Below are positions 26,370-34,763 of a stretch of DNA of 64,000 nt, piece after piece. The number at the start of each line of letters is the position of its first letter. The stretch's first letter is position 1. The DNA comes from Aquabacter sp040755535. Its GTDB lineage: Bacteria > Pseudomonadota > Alphaproteobacteria > Rhizobiales > Xanthobacteraceae. Location of the stretch: assembly GCA_040755535.1 (NCBI GenBank), contig JBFMAV010000016.1:7372-71371 (forward strand), written 5' to 3'. The notes below the pieces were generated by a model. The model was given only the letters and a program-made list of their open reading frames with translations. It was not told the DNA's origin and did no database searches. A program made the translations under genes and the position numbers.

Positions 26370-26708
26370 TCAGCCGATGGCGCGGTCGCGGATGGCGATG
26401 CCCTTTTCCTCGAACAGGGGAATGAGCTCACCGGCCTGGAACATCTCGCGGACGATATCGCAGCCGCCGAGGAACTCGCCCTTAACGAAGATCTGCGGAA
26501 TGGTCGGCCAATTCGCAAAGTCCTTGATGCCCTGACGCAGCTCGTCGGATTCCAGGACATTGATGCCTTTGAACGGCACGCCGATATGGTCGAGAATCTG
26601 GACCACCTGGCCGGAGAAGCCGCACATTGGGAATTGCGGCGTGCCCTTCATGAACACCACCACGTCGTTGCCCTTGACCTCGCGGTCGATGAATTCGCGA
26701 ATGCTCAT
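26370..26708 (-). CDS. grxD: Monothiol glutaredoxin (Grx4/GrxD)
   Basis: 112 residues with the CGFS active site (Cys29 in PMCGFSGQ), KGTP, the cis-Pro in WPTIPQIFV and GGCDI for glutathione. It binds a [2Fe-2S] cluster with glutathione and works with BolA in iron-sulfur transfer and iron sensing. In this window bolA lies 1.6 kb away, separated by PAP2 and RidA genes. Confidence 0.96.
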   Translation of the reverse strand: MSIREFIDREVKGNDVVVFMKGTPQFPMCGFSGQVVQILDHIGVPFKGINVLESDELRQGIKDFANWPTIPQIFVKGEFLGGCDIVREMFQAGELIPLFEEKGIAIRDRAIG

Positions 26709-26823
26709 GACTTCAATCCAAACGTTCGAGTGGCGGCGCCATCAGGGGTGAAACATCGGTCGCCGTCGCCCCGGGCGCAAGATGTGTGCGACGAAATATT
26801 GCGCCCCCTCCGGCGACCTCTGA

Positions 26824-27489
26824 TCACCCGAGCTTTCGGCCATCGAGGCCCATGAGCCGCGCGGTCACCAGCGCAACCGCCCCGCCGAGGCAGGCCCCCG
26901 CCACGATGTCCGAGAAGAAGTGATAATTCTGCGCCCACAAAGCGAGTGCTTCCAACAGCACGAGAAGGCCGCACGCCACGCGTGCCCTCGGATAAGCGAT
27001 GGCCGGCACCGTCAGGAAGGACACCGCCGCGAGCGTATGGCCTGAGGGAAAGGAGGCCCATCCTTCCCCGCCATGGAACGAGAAGAACCCATAAACCCCG
27101 TCTTGAATGAAGGACGGGTTGTTCTGGACGAAGGTCTCTGGCCAGGTCCGGCCGAAGACATATTTCAGGTGATTTCCGATGGTCGACGCACAGACAAGGG
27201 ACAGCCCCGCCGCAAACGCTGTGAGCGACAGCCGTCCCAGTGCTCCCCGGAACACGCGCACGAGCCCCAGGACCACAATCAGCACCACGGATAGCTGGGA
27301 CAGATATTGCGGATAGGTCTGGAAGGCGCGGACCATGTCGTGCCGCCCGATGACAGTATGGGCGAAGCGGCTGAGGGGCTGATCCAGGAACAGATAGCCA
27401 ATGGCCACCAGCACAATGCTGGCGCCGCCCGCAACGCCCCAGGCGGCCGGTCGCGTCAAGAGGTCGTCAGACTGCGTACGCTGCATCAT
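26824..27489 (-). CDS. PAP2 superfamily membrane protein with altered phosphatase motifs
   Basis: 221 residues, about six membrane segments. PAP2 motif 2 is intact (SFPSGHT). Motif 1, normally K-x6-RP, reads KYVFGRTWP, with Trp for Arg. Motif 3, normally SR-x5-H-x3-D, reads ALWAQNYHFFSD, keeping His and Asp but not Arg. The family removes phosphate from lipids such as phosphatidate, undecaprenyl pyrophosphate or lipid A; activity here is uncertain. Start ATG 27489 follows GAGGGCGGGG. Neighbours: grxD downstream, RidA upstream. Confidence 0.8.
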   Translation of the reverse strand: MMQRTQSDDLLTRPAAWGVAGGASIVLVAIGYLFLDQPLSRFAHTVIGRHDMVRAFQTYPQYLSQLSVVLIVVLGLVRVFRGALGRLSLTAFAAGLSLVCASTIGNHLKYVFGRTWPETFVQNNPSFIQDGVYGFFSFHGGEGWASFPSGHTLAAVSFLTVPAIAYPRARVACGLLVLLEALALWAQNYHFFSDIVAGACLGGAVALVTARLMGLDGRKLG

Positions 27490-27533
27490 GGCCCCGCCCT
27501 CGCTTGTCAGCGCGGGTAGCACGGACGGGCCGA

Positions 27534-27567
27534 AAAACGAAGAAGCGCCGAGAAACGCGGCGCTTCT
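27534..27567 (-). terminator. Probable terminator between RidA and PAP2 genes
   Basis: Nine-bp stem AGAAGCGCC / GGCGCTTCT followed on the minus strand by TCGTTTTTCGG. It should limit read-through from the RidA gene into the PAP2 gene. Confidence 0.6.
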
Positions 27568-27690
27568 GGTAAAAAAATCGGCGCGACGAAGCCGTTCTGG
27601 GCGGGCTGCATAACGTTCGTCCGCAAATCGTTGATCGTCATCTGCGCGGCTTTCGGGTGGAAAAGCGCACAGGTTCAAGATGGCGGGACG

Positions 27691-28158
27691 TCACTTCTTG
27701 ACGGGTGCGTAGAAGGTGCCCTCCACTTCCAGGATGTCGTCCTGGTTCAGCCGGTCCACCTCGATGATGGTGCGTGGAGGATACGGGCCCTTGCCCCACA
27801 ATTCCTCCTGGACCTTATTGGCGATCGGCCGGAAGCGGTACATGTCGGTGACATAGACGACGAGCCGCACGGCGTCCTGAAGCGTGGCGCCCTCCGATTC
27901 GGCAATCGCCTTCATGTTCAGGAAGGCTTGGCGTATGCGCGCCTCGTCGCCCGCGACCAGCGTGTTGGTCGCGGGGTCGATGCCGCGCATGCCGGCGACA
28001 AAGATGAAATCACCCGCGCGCGTGCCGAGGCCCCAGGTTCCGGTCGGCTTGATGGCGCCCGGCGGGGACAGCGTCTTCACCCCGTTAGGGGATTGCGCCA
28101 GGGCGACAGACGGCACAAGTGCAACGGCCGCAAAAAGCGAAACGGCGAAGCGGAGCAT
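27691..28158 (-). CDS. Secreted RidA/YjgF-family protein
   Basis: 155 residues: a signal peptide (MLRFAVSLFAAVALVPSVAL, cleavage near ALA-QS) followed by a Rid domain with AGMRGIDP, ARIRQAFLNMKAIAE, DAVRLVVYVTDM and RTIIEV. Cytoplasmic RidA deaminates reactive enamines using an Arg; here the Arg in PPRTIIEVDRL is in place. Periplasmic Rid proteins are less understood. The start has GGAGG six bases upstream. Lies between bolA and PAP2. Confidence 0.88.
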   Translation of the reverse strand: MLRFAVSLFAAVALVPSVALAQSPNGVKTLSPPGAIKPTGTWGLGTRAGDFIFVAGMRGIDPATNTLVAGDEARIRQAFLNMKAIAESEGATLQDAVRLVVYVTDMYRFRPIANKVQEELWGKGPYPPRTIIEVDRLNQDDILEVEGTFYAPVKK

Positions 28159-28250
28159 CGCGGACCTCCGGTGTTGATCACCTTGAAGGTCCATTCAAGC
28201 CCAGGTCAAGTCAATGCTGGCGCTGCTGAAATATCAATCATCTCATGCAC

Positions 28251-28272
28251 TTAGCCGCGTCACCGCGGCTAA
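28251..28272 (-). terminator. Hairpin after bolA
   Basis: TTAGCCGCG / CGCGGCTAA, 9-bp stem with a 4-base loop, just past the bolA stop. No T-run follows, so it may be a terminator of weak type or an RNA-stabilising hairpin. Confidence 0.4.
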
Positions 28273-28275
28273 ATC

Positions 28276-28509
28276 TCAGGCCGGCGCCGAGGTCTTCAGG
28301 GCCAAGGCATGCAGCACGCCGCCCATATTCCCCTGGAGGGCGGCATAGACGAGCTGATGCTGCTGCACCCGGCTCTTTCCCCGGAACGCCTCCGACACGA
28401 TGATCGCGGCATAATGGTCGCCATCGCCGGCGAGGTCCTCGATGGTGACCTGCGCGTCCGGCAGCGCCTGCTTGATCAGACGCTCGATCTCTTCCGCAGC
28501 CATTGCCAT
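28276..28509 (-). CDS. bolA: BolA family protein
   Basis: 77 residues with the KH-like BolA fold: DGDHYAAIIVSEAFRGKSRVQ then HQLVYAALQG, including the His used for cluster sharing with a CGFS glutaredoxin. It closely matches the short BolA/IbaG type. It starts 12 bases after purL ends and is probably transcribed with it. Confidence 0.93.
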   Translation of the reverse strand: MAMAAEEIERLIKQALPDAQVTIEDLAGDGDHYAAIIVSEAFRGKSRVQQHQLVYAALQGNMGGVLHALALKTSAPA

Positions 28510-28521
28510 GACTTCATGCCC

Positions 28522-30735
28522 TCAGGAACTGGCGCCCATGTAAATGGGAAGCCACGTCTCATTACGATCGCGCAAGCCCTCCACCGAAATGGAGCGCTCG
28601 CCGGGAATCTGGATGCGGTCGCCGCCGGTCTTGCCAAGCTTGAGCAGCGGCACGCCGGCCGCCTCGGCGCGGCGCACGATATCAGGCCCCTCCCCGGGCG
28701 CGGCGACGATGATGTAGCGCGCCTGGTCTTCGCCGAACCAGAAGGCGTGAGCCGGAATATGGGCCGGCTTGTCCAGGGACGCGCCAATTTCGCCCGCCAT
28801 GGCCATTTCGGCGATCGCGACCAGAATGCCGCCGTCCGAGACGTCATGGACCGCCGTCACCACCTCGTTCAGGATCAGGCCGCGCACGAAGTCGCCGTTG
28901 CGCTTCTCGGCCACGAGATCCACCGGCGGCGGAGCGCCCTCTTCCTTGTCGCACACGGTCTGGAGATAGGCCGAGGCACCGAGCCAGCCCTCGGTCTTGC
29001 CCACCACATAGATGGCTTCGCCCGCGCCCTTGAAGCCGAGCGTCATGCTCTTGTGGAGATTTTCCACCAGACCCACGCCGCCAATGGTCGGGGTCGGCAG
29101 GATCGCCTTGCCGTTGGTCTCATTGTAGAGGCTGACATTGCCTGACACGACGGGGAATTCCAGCGCCTCGCAGGCCGCGCCGATGCCCTTCACGCAGCCG
29201 ACGAACTGCCCCATGATTTCCGGGCGTTCGGGATTGCCGAAATTCAGGTTGTCGGTGACCGCGATCGGCATCGCGCCCACGGCGGTCAGATTGCGCCAGG
29301 CTTCGGCGACCGCCTGCTTGCCGCCTTCGAACGGATCCGCCTCGCAATAACGCGGCGTGACGTCCGTGGTCATCGCCAGCGCCTTCGGGCCATCCTCGAT
29401 GCGCACCACGGCGGCGTCGCCGCCCGGCTTCTGGACCGTATTGCCCTGGATCAGATGGTCATATTGTTCCCAGATCCAGCGCTTGGAGCACAGGTCTGGC
29501 GACATGATGAGCTTGTCCAGCGCGTCGGCCACCGACACCGTATCGGGCACATCGGCCGGCTTCAGCACCTTACGGGGCTCGTTCTCCACGAACGGGCGAT
29601 AATATTCCGGCGCCTCGTCGCCCAATTCCTTGATGGGCAGGTCCGCCTCAACCACGCCTTTGTGCTTCACAACGAAGCGCAGCGTGTCGGTGGTCCGTCC
29701 GATAATGGCGAAGTCCAGGCCCCATTTGTGGAAGATCGCCTCCGCCTCGGCTTCCTTGCCGGGCGCCAGCACCATGAGCATGCGCTCCTGGCTTTCCGAA
29801 AGCATCATCTCATAAGCCGTCATGCCGATCTCGCGGCACGGCACGGCGTCAAGATCCAATTCGATGCCGAGGTCGCCCTTGGCGCCCATCTCGACTGCAG
29901 AACAGGTTAGGCCCGCGGCGCCCATGTCCTGGATGGACACGACGCAGCCCGCCTTCATGATTTCCAGGCACGCTTCCAGCAGCAGCTTCTCGGCGAAGGG
30001 GTCTCCGACCTGGACGGTGGGGCGCTTCTCCTCCGCTCCCTCGCCGAATTCAGCGGACGCCATGGTCGCGCCATGGATGCCGTCGCGGCCGGTCTTGGAG
30101 CCGAGATAGACGATGGCGCGACCGACGCCGCTCGCCGCCGCATAGAAAATCTCGTCGGTGCGCGCGAGGCCGACGGCCATGGCATTGACGAGGATGTTGC
30201 CGTTATAGCGACGATGGAAACCCACCGAGCCACCGACGGTGGGCACGCCGAAGGAATTGCCGTAGCCACCAATGCCCGCGACCACGCCCGCCACCAGATG
30301 GCGCGTGCGCGGATGATGGCATTCGCCGAACCGCAGCGCATTGAGCGCCGCGACCGGGCGCGCGCCCATGGTGAAAACGTCGCGCAAAATGCCGCCGACG
30401 CCCGTCGCCGCGCCCTGATAGGGCTCAATGAAGGAGGGATGGTTGTGGCTTTCCATCTTGAAGACCGCAGCAAGGCCGTCCCCCAGATCCACCACGCCGG
30501 CATTCTCGCCGGGGCCTTGGATGACCCGCGACCCGCTGGTCGGCAGGGTGCGCAGCCACACTTTCGAGGACTTATAGGAGCAATGCTCGTTCCACATGGC
30601 CGAGACGATGCCCAGCTCCGTGACCGTCGGCTCGCGGCCGATCAGTTCCACGAAACGCTGATACTCGTCCGGCTTAAGACCGTGTTCGGCCACAAGCTCG
30701 GGCGTGATTGCGGGAGTGTTCGGAATATGATTCAC
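28522..30735 (-). CDS. purL: Phosphoribosylformylglycinamidine synthase subunit PurL
   Basis: Synthase subunit that converts FGAR to FGAM using ammonia from PurQ. Small-type PurL of 737 residues. MWNEHCSYKSSK, MESHNHPSFIEPYQGAATG and GDPFAEKLLLEACLE are conserved. The start chosen is the GTG at 30735 (NHIPNTPAITPELVAEHG), since the 24 residues before it are unconserved. Works with purQ and purS, encoded just upstream in the same direction. Confidence 0.96.
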   Translation of the reverse strand: MNHIPNTPAITPELVAEHGLKPDEYQRFVELIGREPTVTELGIVSAMWNEHCSYKSSKVWLRTLPTSGSRVIQGPGENAGVVDLGDGLAAVFKMESHNHPSFIEPYQGAATGVGGILRDVFTMGARPVAALNALRFGECHHPRTRHLVAGVVAGIGGYGNSFGVPTVGGSVGFHRRYNGNILVNAMAVGLARTDEIFYAAASGVGRAIVYLGSKTGRDGIHGATMASAEFGEGAEEKRPTVQVGDPFAEKLLLEACLEIMKAGCVVSIQDMGAAGLTCSAVEMGAKGDLGIELDLDAVPCREIGMTAYEMMLSESQERMLMVLAPGKEAEAEAIFHKWGLDFAIIGRTTDTLRFVVKHKGVVEADLPIKELGDEAPEYYRPFVENEPRKVLKPADVPDTVSVADALDKLIMSPDLCSKRWIWEQYDHLIQGNTVQKPGGDAAVVRIEDGPKALAMTTDVTPRYCEADPFEGGKQAVAEAWRNLTAVGAMPIAVTDNLNFGNPERPEIMGQFVGCVKGIGAACEALEFPVVSGNVSLYNETNGKAILPTPTIGGVGLVENLHKSMTLGFKGAGEAIYVVGKTEGWLGASAYLQTVCDKEEGAPPPVDLVAEKRNGDFVRGLILNEVVTAVHDVSDGGILVAIAEMAMAGEIGASLDKPAHIPAHAFWFGEDQARYIIVAAPGEGPDIVRRAEAAGVPLLKLGKTGGDRIQIPGERSISVEGLRDRNETWLPIYMGASS

Positions 30736-30875
30736 GTGCGTCCGATCCCATCCGGCGCCGGCGTGGCCTCTGGCCCGCCATCCGCCTCGATCCTCTGCCT
30801 CGGACAAGACTGCCCGGTTAAATATGGTCTTCGGTTCCAGGGCCCGACAAGGGCGGCACGCCCCGTCCGCCCCTC

Positions 30876-31574
30876 TCAGGCCGCCCGCAGGGCGCCCGCG
30901 AGGCTCTCGAACAGGCCGCGGCCATCGGTCGGGCCGATTTCCGGTTCGATATAGTTTTCAGGGTGCGGCATCATGCCGAGCACGGTGTGCTTCTCGGAAT
31001 AGATGCCGGCAATGCCGTTGATGGCGCCGTTGGGGCCGTCTGTCTCGTCAATCTCCCCGTCGCTGCGGGCATAGCGGAAGGCCACGCGGCCTTCGCTTTC
31101 CAGCTCGCGGATCGTGTCCTCGTCGGCGGTGTAATTGCCTTCCCCGTGCGCGACGGGAATGCGCAATAGCTCGCCCTTGCGATACGCCCGGGTGAAGGGC
31201 GTATCCGCACGCTCGACGCGCAGATTCACTTCGCGGCAGACAAAGCGGAGCTTGGCATTGCGCACCAGAACTCCGGGCAGCAATCCGGCCTCGCACAGAA
31301 TCTGGAATCCGTTGCAGATGCCCAGCACCAGGCCGCCACGTTCGGCGTGGGCGCGCACGGCGTCCATGATACGGGCGCGGGCGGCGATGGCACCGCAGCG
31401 CAGATAATCGCCGTAGGAGAAGCCACCCGCCAGGACGACGAGGTCCGTGCGATCCGGCAGGCTGGTGTCGGAATGCCAGACCGGAACCACCTTCGAATGG
31501 GCCACGAGCGACAAAGCGCGCTGAATGTCGCGCTCGCGATTGGTGCCCGGAAAGACGATGACGGCGGATTTCAT
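30876..31574 (-). CDS. purQ: Phosphoribosylformylglycinamidine synthase subunit PurQ
   Basis: Class I glutamine amidotransferase of 232 residues feeding ammonia to PurL. Nucleophile Cys87 in GICNGFQ, and the HPE motif in GMMPHPENY. The ATG overlaps the purS stop as ATGA, so synthesis of the two small subunits is coupled. A 140-base gap separates it from purL. Confidence 0.96.
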   Translation of the reverse strand: MKSAVIVFPGTNRERDIQRALSLVAHSKVVPVWHSDTSLPDRTDLVVLAGGFSYGDYLRCGAIAARARIMDAVRAHAERGGLVLGICNGFQILCEAGLLPGVLVRNAKLRFVCREVNLRVERADTPFTRAYRKGELLRIPVAHGEGNYTADEDTIRELESEGRVAFRYARSDGEIDETDGPNGAINGIAGIYSEKHTVLGMMPHPENYIEPEIGPTDGRGLFESLAGALRAA

Positions 31575-31813
31575 TCTGCGAACTCGACCCGGTAGGTCTC
31601 GATGACCGTGTTGGCGAGAAGCTTGTCGCAGGCCTCTTTCAACACCGTTTCCGCAGACGCCTTGTCGTTGCCGGACAATTCGACGTCGAACACCTTGCCC
31701 TGGCGCACGCTCTGGACACCGGCGACGCCGAGGGAGCGCAACGCGCCCTCGATGGCCTTGCCCTGGGGGTCCAGAACTGCGGATTTCAGCGTGACGATCA
31801 CACGCGCTTTCAT
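31571..31813 (-). CDS. purS: Phosphoribosylformylglycinamidine synthase subunit PurS
   Basis: 80-residue small subunit that bridges PurL and PurQ. It starts MKARVIVTLKSAVLDPQGKA and has VRQGKVFDVEL, standard for PurS. A GC-rich intercistronic hairpin (31836-31854) lies between purC and purS. Confidence 0.94.
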   Translation of the reverse strand: MKARVIVTLKSAVLDPQGKAIEGALRSLGVAGVQSVRQGKVFDVELSGNDKASAETVLKEACDKLLANTVIETYRVEFAE

Positions 31814-31835
31814 GAGCACCACTCGTAACGGAAGC

Positions 31836-31854
31836 GGGGGGCCTTATGCCCCCC
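31836..31854 (-). other. Intercistronic hairpin between purC and purS
   Basis: GGGGGGC / GCCCCCC with a 5-base loop and no T-run. It may set relative transcript levels in the pur operon rather than terminate. Confidence 0.4.
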
Positions 31855-31880
31855 GATCAGGTTTGGATCAAGATGTTCGC

Positions 31881-32645
31881 TCACTTAACGAGGAGCGGCC
31901 CCTTGCTTTGGGTCGGCTCGTTCTCGGAGAGAATGCCGAGCCGGCGCGCCACCTCGGAATAGGCCTCCACGAGGCCGCCCATGTCGCGGCGGAATCGATC
32001 CTTGTCCAGCTTGTCGGCGGACTTGATGTCCCAGAGACGGCACGAATCGGGGCTGATCTCGTCAGCCACCACGATCCGCATCATGTCGTTCTCCCACAGC
32101 CGGCCACACTCCATCTTGAAGTCGACCAGACGGATGCCCACGCCCAGGAACAGGCCGGACAGGAAGTCGTTCACGCGGATTGCGAGCGCAATGATGTCGT
32201 CGATTTCCTGGGTCGTCGCCCAACCGAAGGCGGTCACATGCTCCTCGGAGACCAGCGGATCGTTCAGCGCGTCGTTCTTGTAATAGAATTCGATGATCGA
32301 GCGCGGCAGAGCCGTGCCCTCGTCAATTCCCAAGCGCGTGGACAGCGATCCGGCTGCGACATTGCGCACCACGATCTCGAGGGGAATGATCTCCACTTCG
32401 CGGATCAATTGCTCGCGCATGTTGAGCCGGCGGATGAAGTGAGTCGGCACGCCGATCTCGTTCAGCCGCGAGAAGATGTATTCCGAGATCCGGTTGTTCA
32501 GCACCCCTTTGCCGTCGATGACGTCATGTTTCTTGTTGTTGAAGGCTGTGGCGTCATCCTTGAAGTGCTGGATGAGGGTGCCCGGCTCCGGGCCTTCATA
32601 CAGGACCTTCGCCTTGCCTTCATAGATTCGGCGGCGGCGGCTCAT
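31881..32645 (-). CDS. purC: Phosphoribosylaminoimidazole-succinocarboxamide synthase
   Basis: SAICAR synthetase, 254 residues. RRRRIYEGKAKVLYEGPEPG starts the ATP-grasp-like fold; VRNVAAGSLSTRLGI, ISPDSCRLWD and DKDRFRRD are family motifs. Start ATG 32645 (MSRRRR) is the conserved one; an ATG ten codons upstream is possible. First gene of purC-purS-purQ-purL-bolA. Confidence 0.96.
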   Translation of the reverse strand: MSRRRRIYEGKAKVLYEGPEPGTLIQHFKDDATAFNNKKHDVIDGKGVLNNRISEYIFSRLNEIGVPTHFIRRLNMREQLIREVEIIPLEIVVRNVAAGSLSTRLGIDEGTALPRSIIEFYYKNDALNDPLVSEEHVTAFGWATTQEIDDIIALAIRVNDFLSGLFLGVGIRLVDFKMECGRLWENDMMRIVVADEISPDSCRLWDIKSADKLDKDRFRRDMGGLVEAYSEVARRLGILSENEPTQSKGPLLVK

Positions 32646-32841
32646 GGGGGTATACCGTCGATTGAGGAAATCCATGGGTTTGCCAAGGCTCCGTTTAAAT
32701 CACGCTCCTCGGCGAGGTGCATCGATGCGCCGTTGCTGCGCCGCACGCTACACCCAGTCGGACACTAGCCCATCGGCGAGCCGGATACAACGCGGTGTCG
32801 TGCGCGCCCCCCGCGCCGGGCGGAGGGCGACACCCTTTCCG

Positions 32842-32868
32842 TTGATCTAAGGGAACCTCCCCTATATT
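32842..32868 (+). promoter_or_regulatory. Possible promoter for the zeta-subunit gene
   Basis: TTGATC, 15 bases, TATATT, about 75 bases before the ATG at 32942, in an otherwise gene-free 296-base divergent region next to purC. Spacing is short, so this is tentative. Confidence 0.3.
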
Positions 32869-32941
32869 CAAGGGCGCTGAGCGGGAGGGTGGCGCATGAC
32901 ACCTTCCATGGGTCACAAAAACGTCATTATGAGGGCAGCCC

Positions 32942-33265
32942 ATGACCACCTTCGACAAGCGCGAGGATGGCTTTGAAAAGGCGTATGCGCTGGACGAAGA
33001 AATCCGCTTCAAAGCACTGGCGCGGCGCAACAAGCTGCTCGGCCTTTGGGCCGCGGAGAAGCTCGGGCTGTCCGAAGAGGATGCCCAGGCCTATGCCAAG
33101 GAAGTTGTTGTCGCCGACCTTGAAGAGCATGGCGACGAGGACGTGTTCCGCAAGCTGCGGGGCGACTTCGATGCCAAGGGCGTGGATGTTTCGGATCACC
33201 AGATCCGCCGGAACATGGACGAGTTCCTGGCCCAGGCGGTGCAGGCGGTACGCAGCGCCGGGTGA
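32942..33265 (+). CDS. F1Fo-ATPase zeta subunit / DUF1476 family
   Basis: 107 residues, all-helical. FDKREDGFEKAYALDEE and RFKALARRNKLLGLWAAEKL are the family core. In alphaproteobacteria this protein inserts its N-terminus into F1-ATPase and blocks ATP hydrolysis; strength of inhibition varies between species and is not known here. Ribosome-binding site GAGGG upstream. Divergent from purC. Confidence 0.9.
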   Translation: MTTFDKREDGFEKAYALDEEIRFKALARRNKLLGLWAAEKLGLSEEDAQAYAKEVVVADLEEHGDEDVFRKLRGDFDAKGVDVSDHQIRRNMDEFLAQAVQAVRSAG

Positions 33266-33370
33266 TCGATACGTGCCGGCCGCGCGGCGCAAGTCCGAGG
33301 CAAGTTAGCCTGGATTAGACTTGCGCGGCGCAGGCCGGAGTCGCGCGCGTCAGTCTCGGAGCGGTCAGCA

Positions 33371-33850
33371 ATGAAACGGTCATGGGGATGGTTGGTGGCG
33401 GGCGCCGTCGTGGTGCTTTCCGGAATGCCTGCGCTGGCGGCATCCGCGGTCGTGTTGCGCGACCTCAACGTGCGTGCCGGGCCGGGCACGAATTTCCGCG
33501 CCATGGGCACGCTGCGGGCCGGAACCAATATCGAGGTGCTGAGCTGCACCCCGGCCTGGTGCGCCATCGGCTGGCCGGGACCGGCTTTCGTTTCCGCCGC
33601 CTATCTCGGCTTCAATGGGCCTGCGCCTTACGTGTCCGGGCCTCTCGTGGTTCCTGCGGTGCCGGTCGGCGTCCCCGTCGGGGTGCCGATGGGCGTACCT
33701 GGCGTGCCGGTGGTGGTGCCTGAAGTGCAGCCGGCGGCGGTCGTCGTCCCGCCTCCCCCCACGTATTACAATCCGCCTGCGCGCGTGTTCGTAAATCCGC
33801 CTGGCCCCGTGCCCGGCTATTATGGCGCCTGGGGCGTGTGGGGCTGGTAG
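33371..33850 (+). CDS. Secreted SH3-domain protein with Val/Pro-rich tail
   Basis: 159 residues: a signal peptide ending near ALA-AS, one bacterial SH3 domain (about 27-80, NVRAGPGTNFRAMGTL then CTPAWCAIGWPGPAFV), and a low-complexity tail of VPVGVP-type repeats (about 95-125) ending in Pro/Tyr/Gly-rich sequence. SH3b domains often bind cell-wall peptides. Function unknown. Confidence 0.8.
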   Translation: MKRSWGWLVAGAVVVLSGMPALAASAVVLRDLNVRAGPGTNFRAMGTLRAGTNIEVLSCTPAWCAIGWPGPAFVSAAYLGFNGPAPYVSGPLVVPAVPVGVPVGVPMGVPGVPVVVPEVQPAAVVVPPPPTYYNPPARVFVNPPGPVPGYYGAWGVWGW

Positions 33851-33998
33851 CTCTTGCGCCCCGCGCCAGAGCCTTTCCTCGGCCGGGGCCCCCTAAGCCC
33901 TCCTCGCATACTGCCGGCCAGCCTCGGACCCTTCTCGACTTGGGGGTGTTGGTCCTTCGCGCCTTGAAGCCTAGGCTTTTCGCTCGGAGGATTCGCCC

Positions 33999-34691
33999 GT
34001 GCCCCTCGATCCGGATTGGACCGACATCGGCCTGCGACTGGCCTGCTGCTTCTTTGCCTGCACGCTGATCGGCCTGGATCGCGAGTGGCAGGAGCGAGCG
34101 GCAGGATTGCGGACAACCATCCTGGTTGGCATCGCCGCCTGCCTGTCCGCCGTCAGCGCCAATTTGCTGCTCGCCACCGAGGGGTGGCAGGCGCAGGATT
34201 TCTCGCGCATGGATGTCCTGCGCCTGCCGCTCGGCATCCTGACTGGAATGGGTTTCATCGGTGCCGGAGCGATCGTACGCCGTGCAGACGGCCTCGTGCG
34301 CGGTGTGACGACGGCGGCCACCTTATGGTTCGTCACCATGATGGGGCTTTGCTTCGGGCTTGGTCAGTTGGAGTTGGGCGGCTGCGCGCTCGCCCTCGCG
34401 CTGTTCACGCTCTGGGGGCTGAAGAGGGCGGAATACTGGCTCGTCCAGTGGCGGCAGGCGTCGCTCGTGGTCACCCTGGGACGCGACGGCCCGAGCGAGG
34501 AAGACCTTCGCCAGATCATATCGGGCAGCGAAGCCCGGATTCGCCGCATGACCGTACGCCATGAAACGGCGAGCGGTCGACGCCACTATCGCTTCAATCT
34601 GTGGTGCTCCGCACGTCCCGGCGTACCGCCGCCGCTTGTCCAAGCCCTGTGCACGCAACCCGGCGTGGAGCAGGTGGATTGGGACATGTAG
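33999..34691 (+). CDS. MgtC/SapB family membrane protein
   Basis: 230 residues with four or five N-terminal membrane segments carrying IGLDREWQERAAGLRT and GILTGMGFIGAGAIVRR, the MgtC core, and a soluble C-terminal domain. MgtC proteins act in magnesium homeostasis, acid survival and control of the F-type ATPase. The GTG start has GGAGG eight bases upstream. No Mg-sensing leader is evident. Confidence 0.88.
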   Translation: MPLDPDWTDIGLRLACCFFACTLIGLDREWQERAAGLRTTILVGIAACLSAVSANLLLATEGWQAQDFSRMDVLRLPLGILTGMGFIGAGAIVRRADGLVRGVTTAATLWFVTMMGLCFGLGQLELGGCALALALFTLWGLKRAEYWLVQWRQASLVVTLGRDGPSEEDLRQIISGSEARIRRMTVRHETASGRRHYRFNLWCSARPGVPPPLVQALCTQPGVEQVDWDM

Positions 34692-34713
34692 TTGCTCAAA
34701 CACTCTGAAAACA

Positions 34714-34739
34714 AAAGGCCGCCCCGAAGGGCGGCCTTT
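34714..34739. terminator. Bidirectional terminator between mgtC-like gene and rpsD
   Basis: Stem AAAGGCCGCCC / GGGCGGCCTTT, loop CGAA, with A/T flanks, between convergent genes. Confidence 0.88.
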
Positions 34740-34763
34740 CGCATATTTGTCCGGCGCGGAAAA

